From contig CANBUY010000006.1 in NCBI GenBank assembly GCA_947372745.1, positions 16,981 through 80,980 on the forward strand: a DNA stretch of 64,000 nucleotides, in the 5' to 3' direction. How positions within the stretch are numbered: the stretch's first letter is position 1; each line of letters starts with the position of its first letter. Origin of the DNA: Comamonadaceae bacterium (lineage in GTDB: Bacteria > Pseudomonadota > Gammaproteobacteria > Burkholderiales > Burkholderiaceae_C). This document shows, piece after piece, positions 8,127-16,139 of this stretch. A model generated the notes under the pieces. The model was not told the origin of the DNA. It did no database searches and saw only the letters and a list, made by a program, of their open reading frames with translations. A program made the translations under genes and the position numbers.

Positions 8127-9122
8127 ATGAAAATCACCACCTACCGAAATTCAAGCCGCCGTGAGATGCTCACATTCGCTGCGGCAAGTTTGGCACTGGT
8201 CCCCTTGATAGGCCAAGCGCAAACCAGTTGGCCCTCCAAACCCGTCACCGTCATTGTCCCCTTCCCTGCCGGCGGTGGCACTGATGCCTTCGCGCGCCCC
8301 TTGTCCGCTCAATTTTCGAAAGCCACTGGCAAACAACTCATCATTGACAACCGAGGAGGTGCAGGCGGCACGTTGGGGGCGAGTATCGCCGCCAAGGCCC
8401 CTGCGGATGGCTACACCCTCTTTATGGGTGCTGTACACCATGCCATCGCACCCGCCATGTACCCCAAGTTGGACTACGATATCGAGAAGGACTTCGTCCC
8501 CATCGCCTTAATGGCCAACGTGCCTCAAGTATTGGTGGTCAACCCCAAAAAGGTACCGGGCGACTTTAAGGCCTTCATAGAATTAGTCCGAAAAAACCCA
8601 GGCCGGCTCAACTATGGCTCAGCGGGTGGCGGCACGTCACACCATCTCGCTGGTGAGTTGTTCAAGCAGCAAACTAAGACTTTCATCACACACATCCCCT
8701 ACCGGGGCGCTGGGCCCGCTTTGCAAGATTTGATGGCCGGCAATGTAGACATGATGTTTGACGGTCTGGGTTCGTCTGCGGGACACATCAAAGGCGGGCG
8801 AATCAAAGCTTTGATGGTCTCGGGTCTCAAGCGCAACCCAGCTTTCCCCGATGTACCCTGCGCCGGTGAATTAGGGCTGCCCGACTACACCGTCACCACT
8901 TGGTATGGTCTGTGGGCGCCTAAAGGCACGCCTGCTGATGTGATCGCCCGCATCACAGAAGAAATGAAACGAAGCGCAGCCACTGATGAACTCAAGGCCA
9001 GTTGGGCGAGCAACGGCGCCGAATTTGGCAACCTGAGCCCACAACAATTTGGCAGCTTCGTGAGCAATGAGATCAAACGCTGGGCCGCCGTTGTTAAAAC
9101 ATCCGGCGCAAAACTCGATTGA
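8127..9122 (+). CDS. Bug/TctC family periplasmic binding protein without a cognate permease
   Basis: This extracytoplasmic receptor for small carboxylates belongs to the family of tripartite tricarboxylate transporters. The 331-residue protein starts after a strong ribosome binding site (AGGAG). It has a twin-arginine-like N-terminus (SRREMLTFAAAS) with cleavage expected after GQAQ. The family hallmarks are VPFPAGGGTDAFAR, DNRGGAGGTLGA, AKAPADGYT and GHIKGGRIKALMVSG. No tctA or tctB gene is nearby, which is common for the many Bug genes of betaproteobacteria. It sits 30 bases before matB on the same strand, so malonate or a related diacid is a reasonable ligand guess. Confidence 0.9.
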   Translation: MKITTYRNSSRREMLTFAAASLALVPLIGQAQTSWPSKPVTVIVPFPAGGGTDAFARPLSAQFSKATGKQLIIDNRGGAGGTLGASIAAKAPADGYTLFMGAVHHAIAPAMYPKLDYDIEKDFVPIALMANVPQVLVVNPKKVPGDFKAFIELVRKNPGRLNYGSAGGGTSHHLAGELFKQQTKTFITHIPYRGAGPALQDLMAGNVDMMFDGLGSSAGHIKGGRIKALMVSGLKRNPAFPDVPCAGELGLPDYTVTTWYGLWAPKGTPADVIARITEEMKRSAATDELKASWASNGAEFGNLSPQQFGSFVSNEIKRWAAVVKTSGAKLD

Positions 9123-9152
9123 TCAGGTACTCACTACTTCCCAACATTTGAC

Positions 9153-10712
9153 ATGCCAACCCATCACGACACACCGCCTCATCAGGGCAATTTATTCACA
9201 GCACTGCGCGCCTCTTTCCCGACCAACTTGGACGCCACGGCAGTTGAAACCGATAACGGACTTTTTTACACTTGGCGCGATCTGGACCGGGCGACGGCCA
9301 AGATGGCGAACTTGCTCGACTCACTGGAACTTCCAGAAGGGTCGCGCGTGGCCGTGCAAGTAGAGAAATCAGTCGAGGCCCTGATTCTCTACCTCGCGAC
9401 CTTGCGCGCAGGTTTTGTTTTTTTACCGCTCAACACCGCGTACCAGAGCGCAGAGATTGAATACTTCATAGGCAACGCCGAACCCGCCGTGGTGGTTTGC
9501 ACCGAAAAAAACTTCGGCTGGGTAAGCAAGATTGCGTTTAAGGCCGGCACAAAACATGTGTTCACCCTGTCAGAAAACGTCACAGGTTCGCTACTGGACC
9601 GCGCGGCAAATCTTTCCGATCAGCATGAAATCGCCATAAAAAATAGTGATGATTTAGCGGCCATTTTGTACACCAGCGGCACCACCGGTCGTTCCAAAGG
9701 AGCCATGTTGACCCACGGCAATCTCCTGAGCAACGCCTTGGTTCTTAAAGACTACTGGGGATGGCGAACGCCAGACCAAGGGGGTGATGTGTTGATTCAC
9801 GCCTTGCCTATTTTTCATGTGCATGGTTTGTTTGTCGCCATTCATGGCGCGCTGATCAACGGCAGCAAAATGATCTGGCTTTCAAAATTTGATCCCAAGG
9901 TCGTTCTCGAAAAAATGCCTGAAGCCACCATCTTCATGGGGGTGCCCACCCTCTATGTCAGGTTGCTTGCCGAGCCAGGGCTAAACCAAGACGTTGTGAA
10001 AAACATGCGGCTGTTTATTGCCGGGTCTGCGCCCTTGTTGATCGAGACATTTAATGCATGGCAGACGCAAACCGGTCACACGATCCTGGAACGTTACGGC
10101 ATGAGCGAAACTGCCATGCTCACGTCCAACCCTTATGACACGAAACAAGGTGAGCGCCGTGGAGGAACGGTTGGTTTTCCCCTGCAGGGCGTGACGATAC
10201 GCGTTCAAGACGAGAAAAACAAAACTCTACCCACGGGCGAAATTGGCAACATCGAAGTCAAAGGCCCCAATGTTTTCAAAGGCTACTGGCGGATGCCGGA
10301 GAAAACGGCTGAGGAATTTACAGCTGATGGTTTTTTCAAAACGGGCGACGTGGGGAAATATGACGAGCGGGGTTACATCACCATCGTAGGGCGCAGCAAA
10401 GATCTGATCATCAGCGGCGGCTACAACGTGTACCCCGCTGAAATCGAAGGCTACCTGAATGACTTACCAGGCATTGAGGAAAGTGCGGTGATCGGTATCC
10501 CTCACCCGGACTTTGGAGAAGTGGGTGTCGCGTTGCTGATTGCCAAGAAAGGCATCATCCTCGATCATGCAAAAATCATAGCCAATATGAAAGCGAACTT
10601 GGCCAACTTCAAGGTCCCCAAGCAATGCTTTGTGATTGATGCACTACCCCGCAACACCATGGGTAAAGTTCAAAAAAATATCCTAAGGGAGCAATACGCC
10701 AAAGGACTTTAA
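9153..10712 (+). CDS. matB: Malonyl-CoA synthetase
   Basis: MatB activates malonate to malonyl-CoA with ATP through an acyl-adenylate. The 519-residue protein is a full-length member of the AMP-forming acyl-CoA synthetase superfamily. It has the P-loop AILYTSGTTGRSKGAMLTH near residues 169-187, the ERYGMSETAM motif near 310, the hinge VGRSKDLIISGGYNVYP near 410, and the catalytic lysine in NTMGKVQ near 505. It belongs to the malonyl-CoA branch rather than general acyl-CoA ligases by overall pattern. It lies beside the mdc operon, so the organism has a second malonate route. No malonyl-CoA decarboxylase (matA) gene is seen here. Confidence 0.88.
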   Translation: MPTHHDTPPHQGNLFTALRASFPTNLDATAVETDNGLFYTWRDLDRATAKMANLLDSLELPEGSRVAVQVEKSVEALILYLATLRAGFVFLPLNTAYQSAEIEYFIGNAEPAVVVCTEKNFGWVSKIAFKAGTKHVFTLSENVTGSLLDRAANLSDQHEIAIKNSDDLAAILYTSGTTGRSKGAMLTHGNLLSNALVLKDYWGWRTPDQGGDVLIHALPIFHVHGLFVAIHGALINGSKMIWLSKFDPKVVLEKMPEATIFMGVPTLYVRLLAEPGLNQDVVKNMRLFIAGSAPLLIETFNAWQTQTGHTILERYGMSETAMLTSNPYDTKQGERRGGTVGFPLQGVTIRVQDEKNKTLPTGEIGNIEVKGPNVFKGYWRMPEKTAEEFTADGFFKTGDVGKYDERGYITIVGRSKDLIISGGYNVYPAEIEGYLNDLPGIEESAVIGIPHPDFGEVGVALLIAKKGIILDHAKIIANMKANLANFKVPKQCFVIDALPRNTMGKVQKNILREQYAKGL

Positions 10713-10728
10713 GGACAAGCCTTCACCT

Positions 10729-10838
10729 CGTCATCGCGAGCGTAGCGCGGCGATCCATCTTCGAGTTTCCAGAGTTTTCAGCATTGGAAAAGGTGGAGCT
10801 CGGTACGATGGACTGCCGCGCTTCGCTCGCAGCGACGG
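10729..10838. repeat. REP-like interspersed hairpin element, copy 1
   Basis: The two ends of this 110-base element are near-complementary: CGTCATCGCGAGCG at the left, and a right end whose reverse complement begins CGTCGCTGCGAGCG. Each arm also carries an AGCGCGGC..TCCAT continuation. It lies between the convergent matB and DUF2817 genes and may end transcription from both. Related copies lie at 31379-31462, 42191-42315 and 45826-45862. Confidence 0.8.
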
Positions 10839-10856
10839 GGAATAGGAATTTTTGAT

Positions 10857-11954
10857 TCAGGAACTTAATCCGTTGACCGCCTGAACGATGGATTCTTGTG
10901 CCTGACTGATGATTTGGCGCTTCCATTCATCGGTATTGACATAAAAAGCATCCATCATTTGCTGCTTGATCTCTGTAGCCAATTCCTTGGAAGCCTCAGG
11001 GTGCTTGTTAAGCCAATGCTCTGCCCGCAGCGCCTGGATCATTTGTTCGATAGGGAGCGTTCCATATTCCATGGCGATGCCGGTGTACTGGGCCTTTGGG
11101 CACTCCTGATAAAGCGCCATCCACATCAGGCCGGTTAAAAAAGCGGAGGTCGATGAGCCATCGTAAATGGAGGTCAAGGGCGTGGCGCCCTCGCCGCCCC
11201 ACCATTGCTTGGCTCTGACAAAAGCTTCAGCATCATCCTTGCAGGCAAAAATTCGCTCACCCACACCGCTAGGGCCCAAGCCCGTATGCAGATCAATCCA
11301 CCCAATCCGATGCGCTTTACCTGCATGGTCGCGTAAAACCTGGCGCAGTGTCCGGTTGCTCCAGGTGGGCTCGGTGCCACCAAAAAACAGACCATCAGGA
11401 AACGATTGCTGCCCGCGAGTCACCGCCGACTGAAAAGCGTTGATGCCGTGATCTTTGACAAAACCTGCAATCGCTAAATTATTATCCGCATCAGGCGGCC
11501 ATTGCTCAGGCAGCAGCAAATCATGCAGCGCTGCATAGTCAGAGTTCACGGGTAATGCTTTGGAGAAATCCTGAAAATTCCGATTCAGATCTACATTCTC
11601 GTGGGTCGTGCGACGCACATGTGAAAACCCATAAGGATTCAACGCATGGATATACAGCACGGCGCAACCGGACGACCGCAATCTTTCACGTAAGACCTTA
11701 TCGTGCATTGAAAAAACCTGCACCCCACTGCCACAGTAGCCTTCAACGCCGTGACAAGCGCTGCTCACGATCAGTAAATTTTCAGCATCGGGGGAGCCAT
11801 CCAGAACAACATCCATGGCCAGGTCTTCACCGTCACGGCCTTTCTCGGGATGGGCGTACGAGACCACGGTCAAGCCTGCATGGGCGGCTGCGTCCAGAAA
11901 TTGGGTGCGCGCCTGCGCGTATGAATTTGAGAATGCTTGAATAGGGTTCATCAT
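10857..11954 (-). CDS. M14-type metallopeptidase, DUF2817 family
   Basis: This is a predicted zinc carboxypeptidase-like hydrolase of the DUF2817 family. It probably acts on peptides or amides in the cytoplasm, because no signal peptide is visible. The start ATG at 11954 overlaps the stop of the preceding amidohydrolase by four bases (ATGA). A second ATG lies at 11951. Zinc-site motifs include SACHGVEGYCGSG near residues 63-75 (H and E), HENVDLNRNFQDF near 117, and WIDLHTGLG near 225. The protein has 365 residues. It is the last gene of the dipeptide-transport operon, which suggests it trims an imported substrate. The exact substrate is unknown. Confidence 0.8.
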   Translation of the reverse strand: MMNPIQAFSNSYAQARTQFLDAAAHAGLTVVSYAHPEKGRDGEDLAMDVVLDGSPDAENLLIVSSACHGVEGYCGSGVQVFSMHDKVLRERLRSSGCAVLYIHALNPYGFSHVRRTTHENVDLNRNFQDFSKALPVNSDYAALHDLLLPEQWPPDADNNLAIAGFVKDHGINAFQSAVTRGQQSFPDGLFFGGTEPTWSNRTLRQVLRDHAGKAHRIGWIDLHTGLGPSGVGERIFACKDDAEAFVRAKQWWGGEGATPLTSIYDGSSTSAFLTGLMWMALYQECPKAQYTGIAMEYGTLPIEQMIQALRAEHWLNKHPEASKELATEIKQQMMDAFYVNTDEWKRQIISQAQESIVQAVNGLSS

Positions 11955-13159
11955 TTTGTAGCATCCCGTGCTGGGGTCTTGAACCACTCCTCAGCCAACT
12001 TCACCCAGTAGGTGGCCCCTAATGGAATCAAGTCGTCATTGAAGTCATAACTTGGGTTGTGCAGCATGCATGGGCCTCCCCCATGACCCATTTCTCGGTG
12101 GGCACCATCACCATTGGCGATAAAGCTGTAGCAACCGGGTTTGGCCATCAACATATAGGAAAAGTCTTCGGCTCCCATGGTGGGCTCCTGCGCTTCAACA
12201 TTGCTCTCTCCCACAATACTGGCCATCACTTTGCGCGCAAATTCAGACTCATAGGCGCTGTTGATGGTGGGTGGGTAGTTGCGGACAAACTCAAACTCAC
12301 ACGTCATGTCAAAGGCCGCACAGGTATGTTCAGTGATCTGCTTCATGCGACGCTCGATCAGGTCCAGCACCTCAATGCTGAAGGTTCGTACCGTGCCCTG
12401 CAATTCACAACTATCAGGAATGACATTAGTGGCCTCTCCCGCGTGAATCATGGTGACCGAGATCACCCCCGCATCCACCGGCTTTTTGTTCCGGGTGATC
12501 ACCGTCTGGAAAGCACCCACCAATTGGCAGGCTACCGGTACGGGATCAAGGCCGTTGTGGGGCAAGGCAGCATGCCCGCCTTTGCCAATAATTTTTATCT
12601 TGAACTCATTGCTTGACGCCATGACCGGGCCAGGACTCACCGCAAACTTGCCCAATTGATTGCCGGGCCAGTTGTGCATGCCAAACACCGCATCCATCGG
12701 GAATTGCTCAAACAAGCCGTCCTTGATCATTTCACGGGCACCACCACCGCCCTCTTCTGCCGGTTGGAATATCAAATAAACAGTGCCATCAAAATTTCTG
12801 TTGGCTGCCAGATGCTGCGCGGCGGCCAATAGCATGGCGGTATGTCCATCGTGACCACAGGCATGCATCTTTCCAGCGTATTGGCTGGCATGGCTGAAGG
12901 TATTGAATTCCTGCATGGGCAAAGCATCCATGTCGGCTCTTAATCCAATCGCACGGTTGGATGTGCCACTTTTCACAATACCAACCACCCCGGTCGTGCC
13001 CATACCTCGGTGAATCGGAATGCCCCATTCTGTGAGCTTTTGCGCCACCACATCCGCTGTGCGAACTTCTTTAAAACACAATTCTGGGTGCGCATGAATA
13101 TCGCGTCTTATGCTGGCAATCCCCGCGGACTGGGTCAGTATGGAGTCAATAATTTTCAT
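11951..13159 (-). CDS. M20 family amidohydrolase (hippurate hydrolase-like), first paralog
   Basis: This cytoplasmic metal-dependent amidohydrolase belongs to the M20D group, which includes hippurate hydrolase, IAA-amino acid hydrolase and N-acyl-amino-acid deacylases. The 402-residue protein carries the metal ligands in HACGHDGHTAMLL near 98-110, PAEEGGGGAREM near 133, MHNWPG near 160, and LHNPSYDFND near the C-terminus. It is placed between dppF (66 bases upstream) and the DUF2817 peptidase (4-base overlap). A second M20 enzyme with the same motifs occurs earlier in the operon. A role in splitting an N-acyl amino acid or a peptide-like compound taken up by the ABC system is inferred. Confidence 0.88.
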   Translation of the reverse strand: MKIIDSILTQSAGIASIRRDIHAHPELCFKEVRTADVVAQKLTEWGIPIHRGMGTTGVVGIVKSGTSNRAIGLRADMDALPMQEFNTFSHASQYAGKMHACGHDGHTAMLLAAAQHLAANRNFDGTVYLIFQPAEEGGGGAREMIKDGLFEQFPMDAVFGMHNWPGNQLGKFAVSPGPVMASSNEFKIKIIGKGGHAALPHNGLDPVPVACQLVGAFQTVITRNKKPVDAGVISVTMIHAGEATNVIPDSCELQGTVRTFSIEVLDLIERRMKQITEHTCAAFDMTCEFEFVRNYPPTINSAYESEFARKVMASIVGESNVEAQEPTMGAEDFSYMLMAKPGCYSFIANGDGAHREMGHGGGPCMLHNPSYDFNDDLIPLGATYWVKLAEEWFKTPARDATK

Positions 13160-13225
13160 ATGTTTAGTCCTTAAATCAAATCAAATTGAAACTACACAAG
13201 GCGGCATTCGTCCACCCCAAAAAAC

Positions 13226-14230
13226 TCAAATACGGCCTTCTTCCACAGCATGGCAAGCTATTTTTATCCCTTGAAACTCATGAAGCTCCGGCTGAACTTC
13301 GCGACAGCGTTGGTTAGCATGCAAACAACGGGGATGAAAAGCACAGCCCGTGGGTGGGTTCAAAGGGTTGGGAACTTCACCGATCACCGGCGTGCGGGCT
13401 TGCCCGGTGTCGTGCATTTTTGGAATGGCATCCAGCAGCATGCGGGTATAGGGATGGCGGGGATTCGCAAACAACGATTCTTTGTCAGCCAATTCGACCA
13501 AGCGCCCAAGGTACATCACCCCCACATCATCACTCACATGACGAACCACCGCCAGGTTGTGAGAGATAAACAGATAGGTCAAGCCGAGATCGCGCTGCAA
13601 ATCCTTCATGATGTTCAGCACCTGCGCCTGAACACTCACATCCAGGGCCGAAGTGGGTTCATCACAAACCAAAAACTCAGGATTTGTTGCCAATGCACGG
13701 GCAATAGAGATGCGTTGACGCTGCCCCCCAGAAAACTGATGAGGGTACTTGGCCATGTCAAGGGCACTTAGGCCCACGGAGGTCAGCAGTTGTGCCACCC
13801 GGGCCTTCAAGGCCTCGGGCTCAGTCACCAGGCCGTGCTCAATCAAGGGCTCCCCCACAATGGCGTCCACCCGCCAGCGCGGATTTAAAGAGGCATAAGG
13901 GTCCTGAAAAATCATCTGGATACGACTGCGTAATTTCAGACCAGCAGGCGTTTTGAAAATAGCGTGCGCATCGAGTCCGTCATAAGTCAAGTGGCCCCTC
14001 GTCGGCTCATACAGTCCCACCAACAGTTTGGCAACCGTACTCTTTCCGCACCCCGACTCACCGACCAAAGCCAGTGTTTTCCCTTTTTGAATTTCAAAGC
14101 TAACGCCATCAACCGCATGCAGCAAAGTTCGAGGTTTGCGTTCCAGCACGCGGTTGAGCCACGGCGCTGACACATCAAAAACCATGGCGAGGTCTTTGGC
14201 CTGAACCAGGGCTTGACCCTCGGGCTTCAT
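13226..14230 (-). CDS. dppF: Dipeptide/oligopeptide ABC transporter ATP-binding protein, DppF type
   Basis: This is one of the two ATPases that power a dipeptide- or oligopeptide-type ABC importer. The 334-residue protein has Walker A GESGCGKST near residue 57, the signature FSGGQRQRISIARAL near 166, and Walker B FLVCDEPTSALD near 186. The C-terminal oligopeptide-transporter extension contains the cysteine pattern GCAFHPRCLHANQRC. The start overlaps the dppD stop by four bases. The substrate is not necessarily a dipeptide: this transporter family also imports nickel, opines and modified peptides. Confidence 0.9.
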   Translation of the reverse strand: MKPEGQALVQAKDLAMVFDVSAPWLNRVLERKPRTLLHAVDGVSFEIQKGKTLALVGESGCGKSTVAKLLVGLYEPTRGHLTYDGLDAHAIFKTPAGLKLRSRIQMIFQDPYASLNPRWRVDAIVGEPLIEHGLVTEPEALKARVAQLLTSVGLSALDMAKYPHQFSGGQRQRISIARALATNPEFLVCDEPTSALDVSVQAQVLNIMKDLQRDLGLTYLFISHNLAVVRHVSDDVGVMYLGRLVELADKESLFANPRHPYTRMLLDAIPKMHDTGQARTPVIGEVPNPLNPPTGCAFHPRCLHANQRCREVQPELHEFQGIKIACHAVEEGRI

Positions 14231-15192
14231 ACTGCCACCTCATTGAGCCAGCACGCGGCTTGCGTCACTTGGGCCTGCATCAAAGATGGCCGCACTTCCT
14301 TGCATTTACCAAAGACGCGATCGCACCGGGGATTGAAGGCGCAACCTGCAGGGATCGCGTTTAAGCGGGGCATGGCGCCGTCAATCTGATGAAGCCGCGC
14401 CCGATCTTGTGTCATGTCAGGAATCGCCGCCATGAGCCCTGCGGTATAAGGATGGGCCGGGTGATTAATGACTTCATGCACAGGACCAATTTCTGCTATG
14501 CGCCCGGCATACAACACCGCCACGCGATCACAGGTTTCGGCAATCACCCCCATATCGTGGGTGATAAGCATCACGGCCGCCCCGTGCTGTTTGCACACGG
14601 TTTTGAGCAGGTTGATGATTTGCGCCTGAATGGACACGTCCAACGCGGTAGTGGGCTCGTCAGCGACAATCAATTTTGGTTCTGCAGCCAAGGCCAGCGC
14701 AATCACCACCCGTTGACGCATGCCCCCAGAAAACTGATGAGGGTAGTGGTCGATGCGCGCCTGCGCACCCGGAATGCCGGTGTCATTCAACAAAGAAATA
14801 GCGCGCTCACGGGCTTCCCTGGCACTGACTGGCAGATGGGCGCGTATGGTTTCAGTGAGCTGACGACCCACGGTGTACAAAGGATTGAGCGAAGTCAGGG
14901 GATCTTGAAAAATAGCCCCTATGCGTTTACCCCGAATATGGCGCATTGCTTCAAAATCTAAATTATCAATACGGCTACCTTCCAGCCAAATTTCTCCGCT
15001 GGCAATGCGGCCCGGTGCCTCAAGCAAACCAATAATGGCCGCCCCGGTGAGCGATTTTCCAGCACCCGACTCCCCCACCACACCCAATATTTCACCGGGC
15101 GCAATAGAGAAAGAAATGTCGTCCAAGGCACGTAAGGTACCGTGACGCCCAGGAAACTCAACGACCAGATTTTTAACTTCTAAAAGACTCAT
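14227..15192 (-). CDS. dppD: Dipeptide/oligopeptide ABC transporter ATP-binding protein, DppD type
   Basis: This is the second ATPase of the importer. The 321-residue protein shows Walker A GESGAGKS near residue 39, the signature FSGGMRQRVVIALAL near 154, and Walker B IVADEPTTALD near 175. A C-terminal extension carries CAFNPRCDRVFGKC. It overlaps dppF by four bases and starts 16 bases after dppC. The two ATPases are distinct subtypes, as in standard Dpp/Opp systems, so the pair is expected to work as a heterodimer at the cytoplasmic face of DppBC. Confidence 0.9.
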   Translation of the reverse strand: MSLLEVKNLVVEFPGRHGTLRALDDISFSIAPGEILGVVGESGAGKSLTGAAIIGLLEAPGRIASGEIWLEGSRIDNLDFEAMRHIRGKRIGAIFQDPLTSLNPLYTVGRQLTETIRAHLPVSAREARERAISLLNDTGIPGAQARIDHYPHQFSGGMRQRVVIALALAAEPKLIVADEPTTALDVSIQAQIINLLKTVCKQHGAAVMLITHDMGVIAETCDRVAVLYAGRIAEIGPVHEVINHPAHPYTAGLMAAIPDMTQDRARLHQIDGAMPRLNAIPAGCAFNPRCDRVFGKCKEVRPSLMQAQVTQAACWLNEVAV

Positions 15193-15208
15193 GCAGCAAA
15201 TGGCCGTG

Positions 15209-16126
15209 TTAGCGTAAGCGGGGGTTCAAAGCATCGCGAAGCCAGTCACCCAGCAAATTAACACTCAAAGAGATAGTCACCAGCATCATTCCGGGAAAGA
15301 CCGTTATCCACCATTCTCCTGAAAAAAGATAATCGTTGCCCACCCTGATCAATGTCCCTAGCGAGGGTGAGGTCGGCGGGGCACCCACACCCAAGAAGGA
15401 CAAGGTGGCTTCGATGATGATCGCTGTGGCAACCTGAATCGTGGCCAACACCAGAACCGGCCCCATGACATTGGGCAACACATGGCGGCGCATGATTCGC
15501 AGCTTGGACACACCGGTCACTCGGGCTGCCTGAACGTATTCCTTGTTGCGCTCTACCAGCGTTGAGCCACGTACCGTCCTCGCGTATTGAACCCAACCCG
15601 TCAGGGTGATGGAGACAATCAGCACGGCCAAGGCCAAGCCGTCTTGCGCATTAGGAAACAGGGCTCTTCCGACACCCGCAATCAACAAGGCCACCAAAAT
15701 AGCCGGAAAAGAAAGCATCACGTCACACAAACGCATGAGGAAAGAATCCACCCAGCCGCCTAAAAAACCTGACAAGAGGCCCAAAGTCACACCCACCAGC
15801 ACCGACAGGGCAACCGAGGCAAAGCCCACAGCCAAAGATATGCGGGCACCGTACATCAAAGCGGACAAAATGTCGCGCCCTTGATCGTCGGTGCCCAGCA
15901 AAAATTTAGCGCTCCCCAGGGGGTCCCAAGAAGGAGGCAAGCGTGCTTCGCTTAACTCCAGGGTACTCAGGTCAAAGGGGTTGTGAGGGGCAACCCAATT
16001 GGCAAAGACAGCACAAAATATGCAGATAAATGCAATGGTGGCCGCAGCCATCGCCACCGGCGAAGTGCGAAAACTGTAGCCTACATCACTGTTTCCAAGT
16101 CTGATCAACCATTGTTTTATCTGCAT
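15209..16126 (-). CDS. dppC: Dipeptide-type ABC transporter permease, DppC type
   Basis: This is an inner-membrane permease of the importer. The 305-residue protein has an N-terminal membrane helix (MAAATIAFICIFCAVFANWV) and the OppC-type periplasmic segment LGTDDQGRDILSALMYGARISL. Further helices and the EAA loop (EYVQAARVTGVSKLRIMRRH) follow. It starts 14 bases after dppA. The partner permease dppB is not adjacent: an amidohydrolase gene and dppA separate them, which is unusual for this transporter family. Confidence 0.9.
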   Translation of the reverse strand: MQIKQWLIRLGNSDVGYSFRTSPVAMAAATIAFICIFCAVFANWVAPHNPFDLSTLELSEARLPPSWDPLGSAKFLLGTDDQGRDILSALMYGARISLAVGFASVALSVLVGVTLGLLSGFLGGWVDSFLMRLCDVMLSFPAILVALLIAGVGRALFPNAQDGLALAVLIVSITLTGWVQYARTVRGSTLVERNKEYVQAARVTGVSKLRIMRRHVLPNVMGPVLVLATIQVATAIIIEATLSFLGVGAPPTSPSLGTLIRVGNDYLFSGEWWITVFPGMMLVTISLSVNLLGDWLRDALNPRLR

Positions 16127-16139
16127 TACTCAGGGTGCC

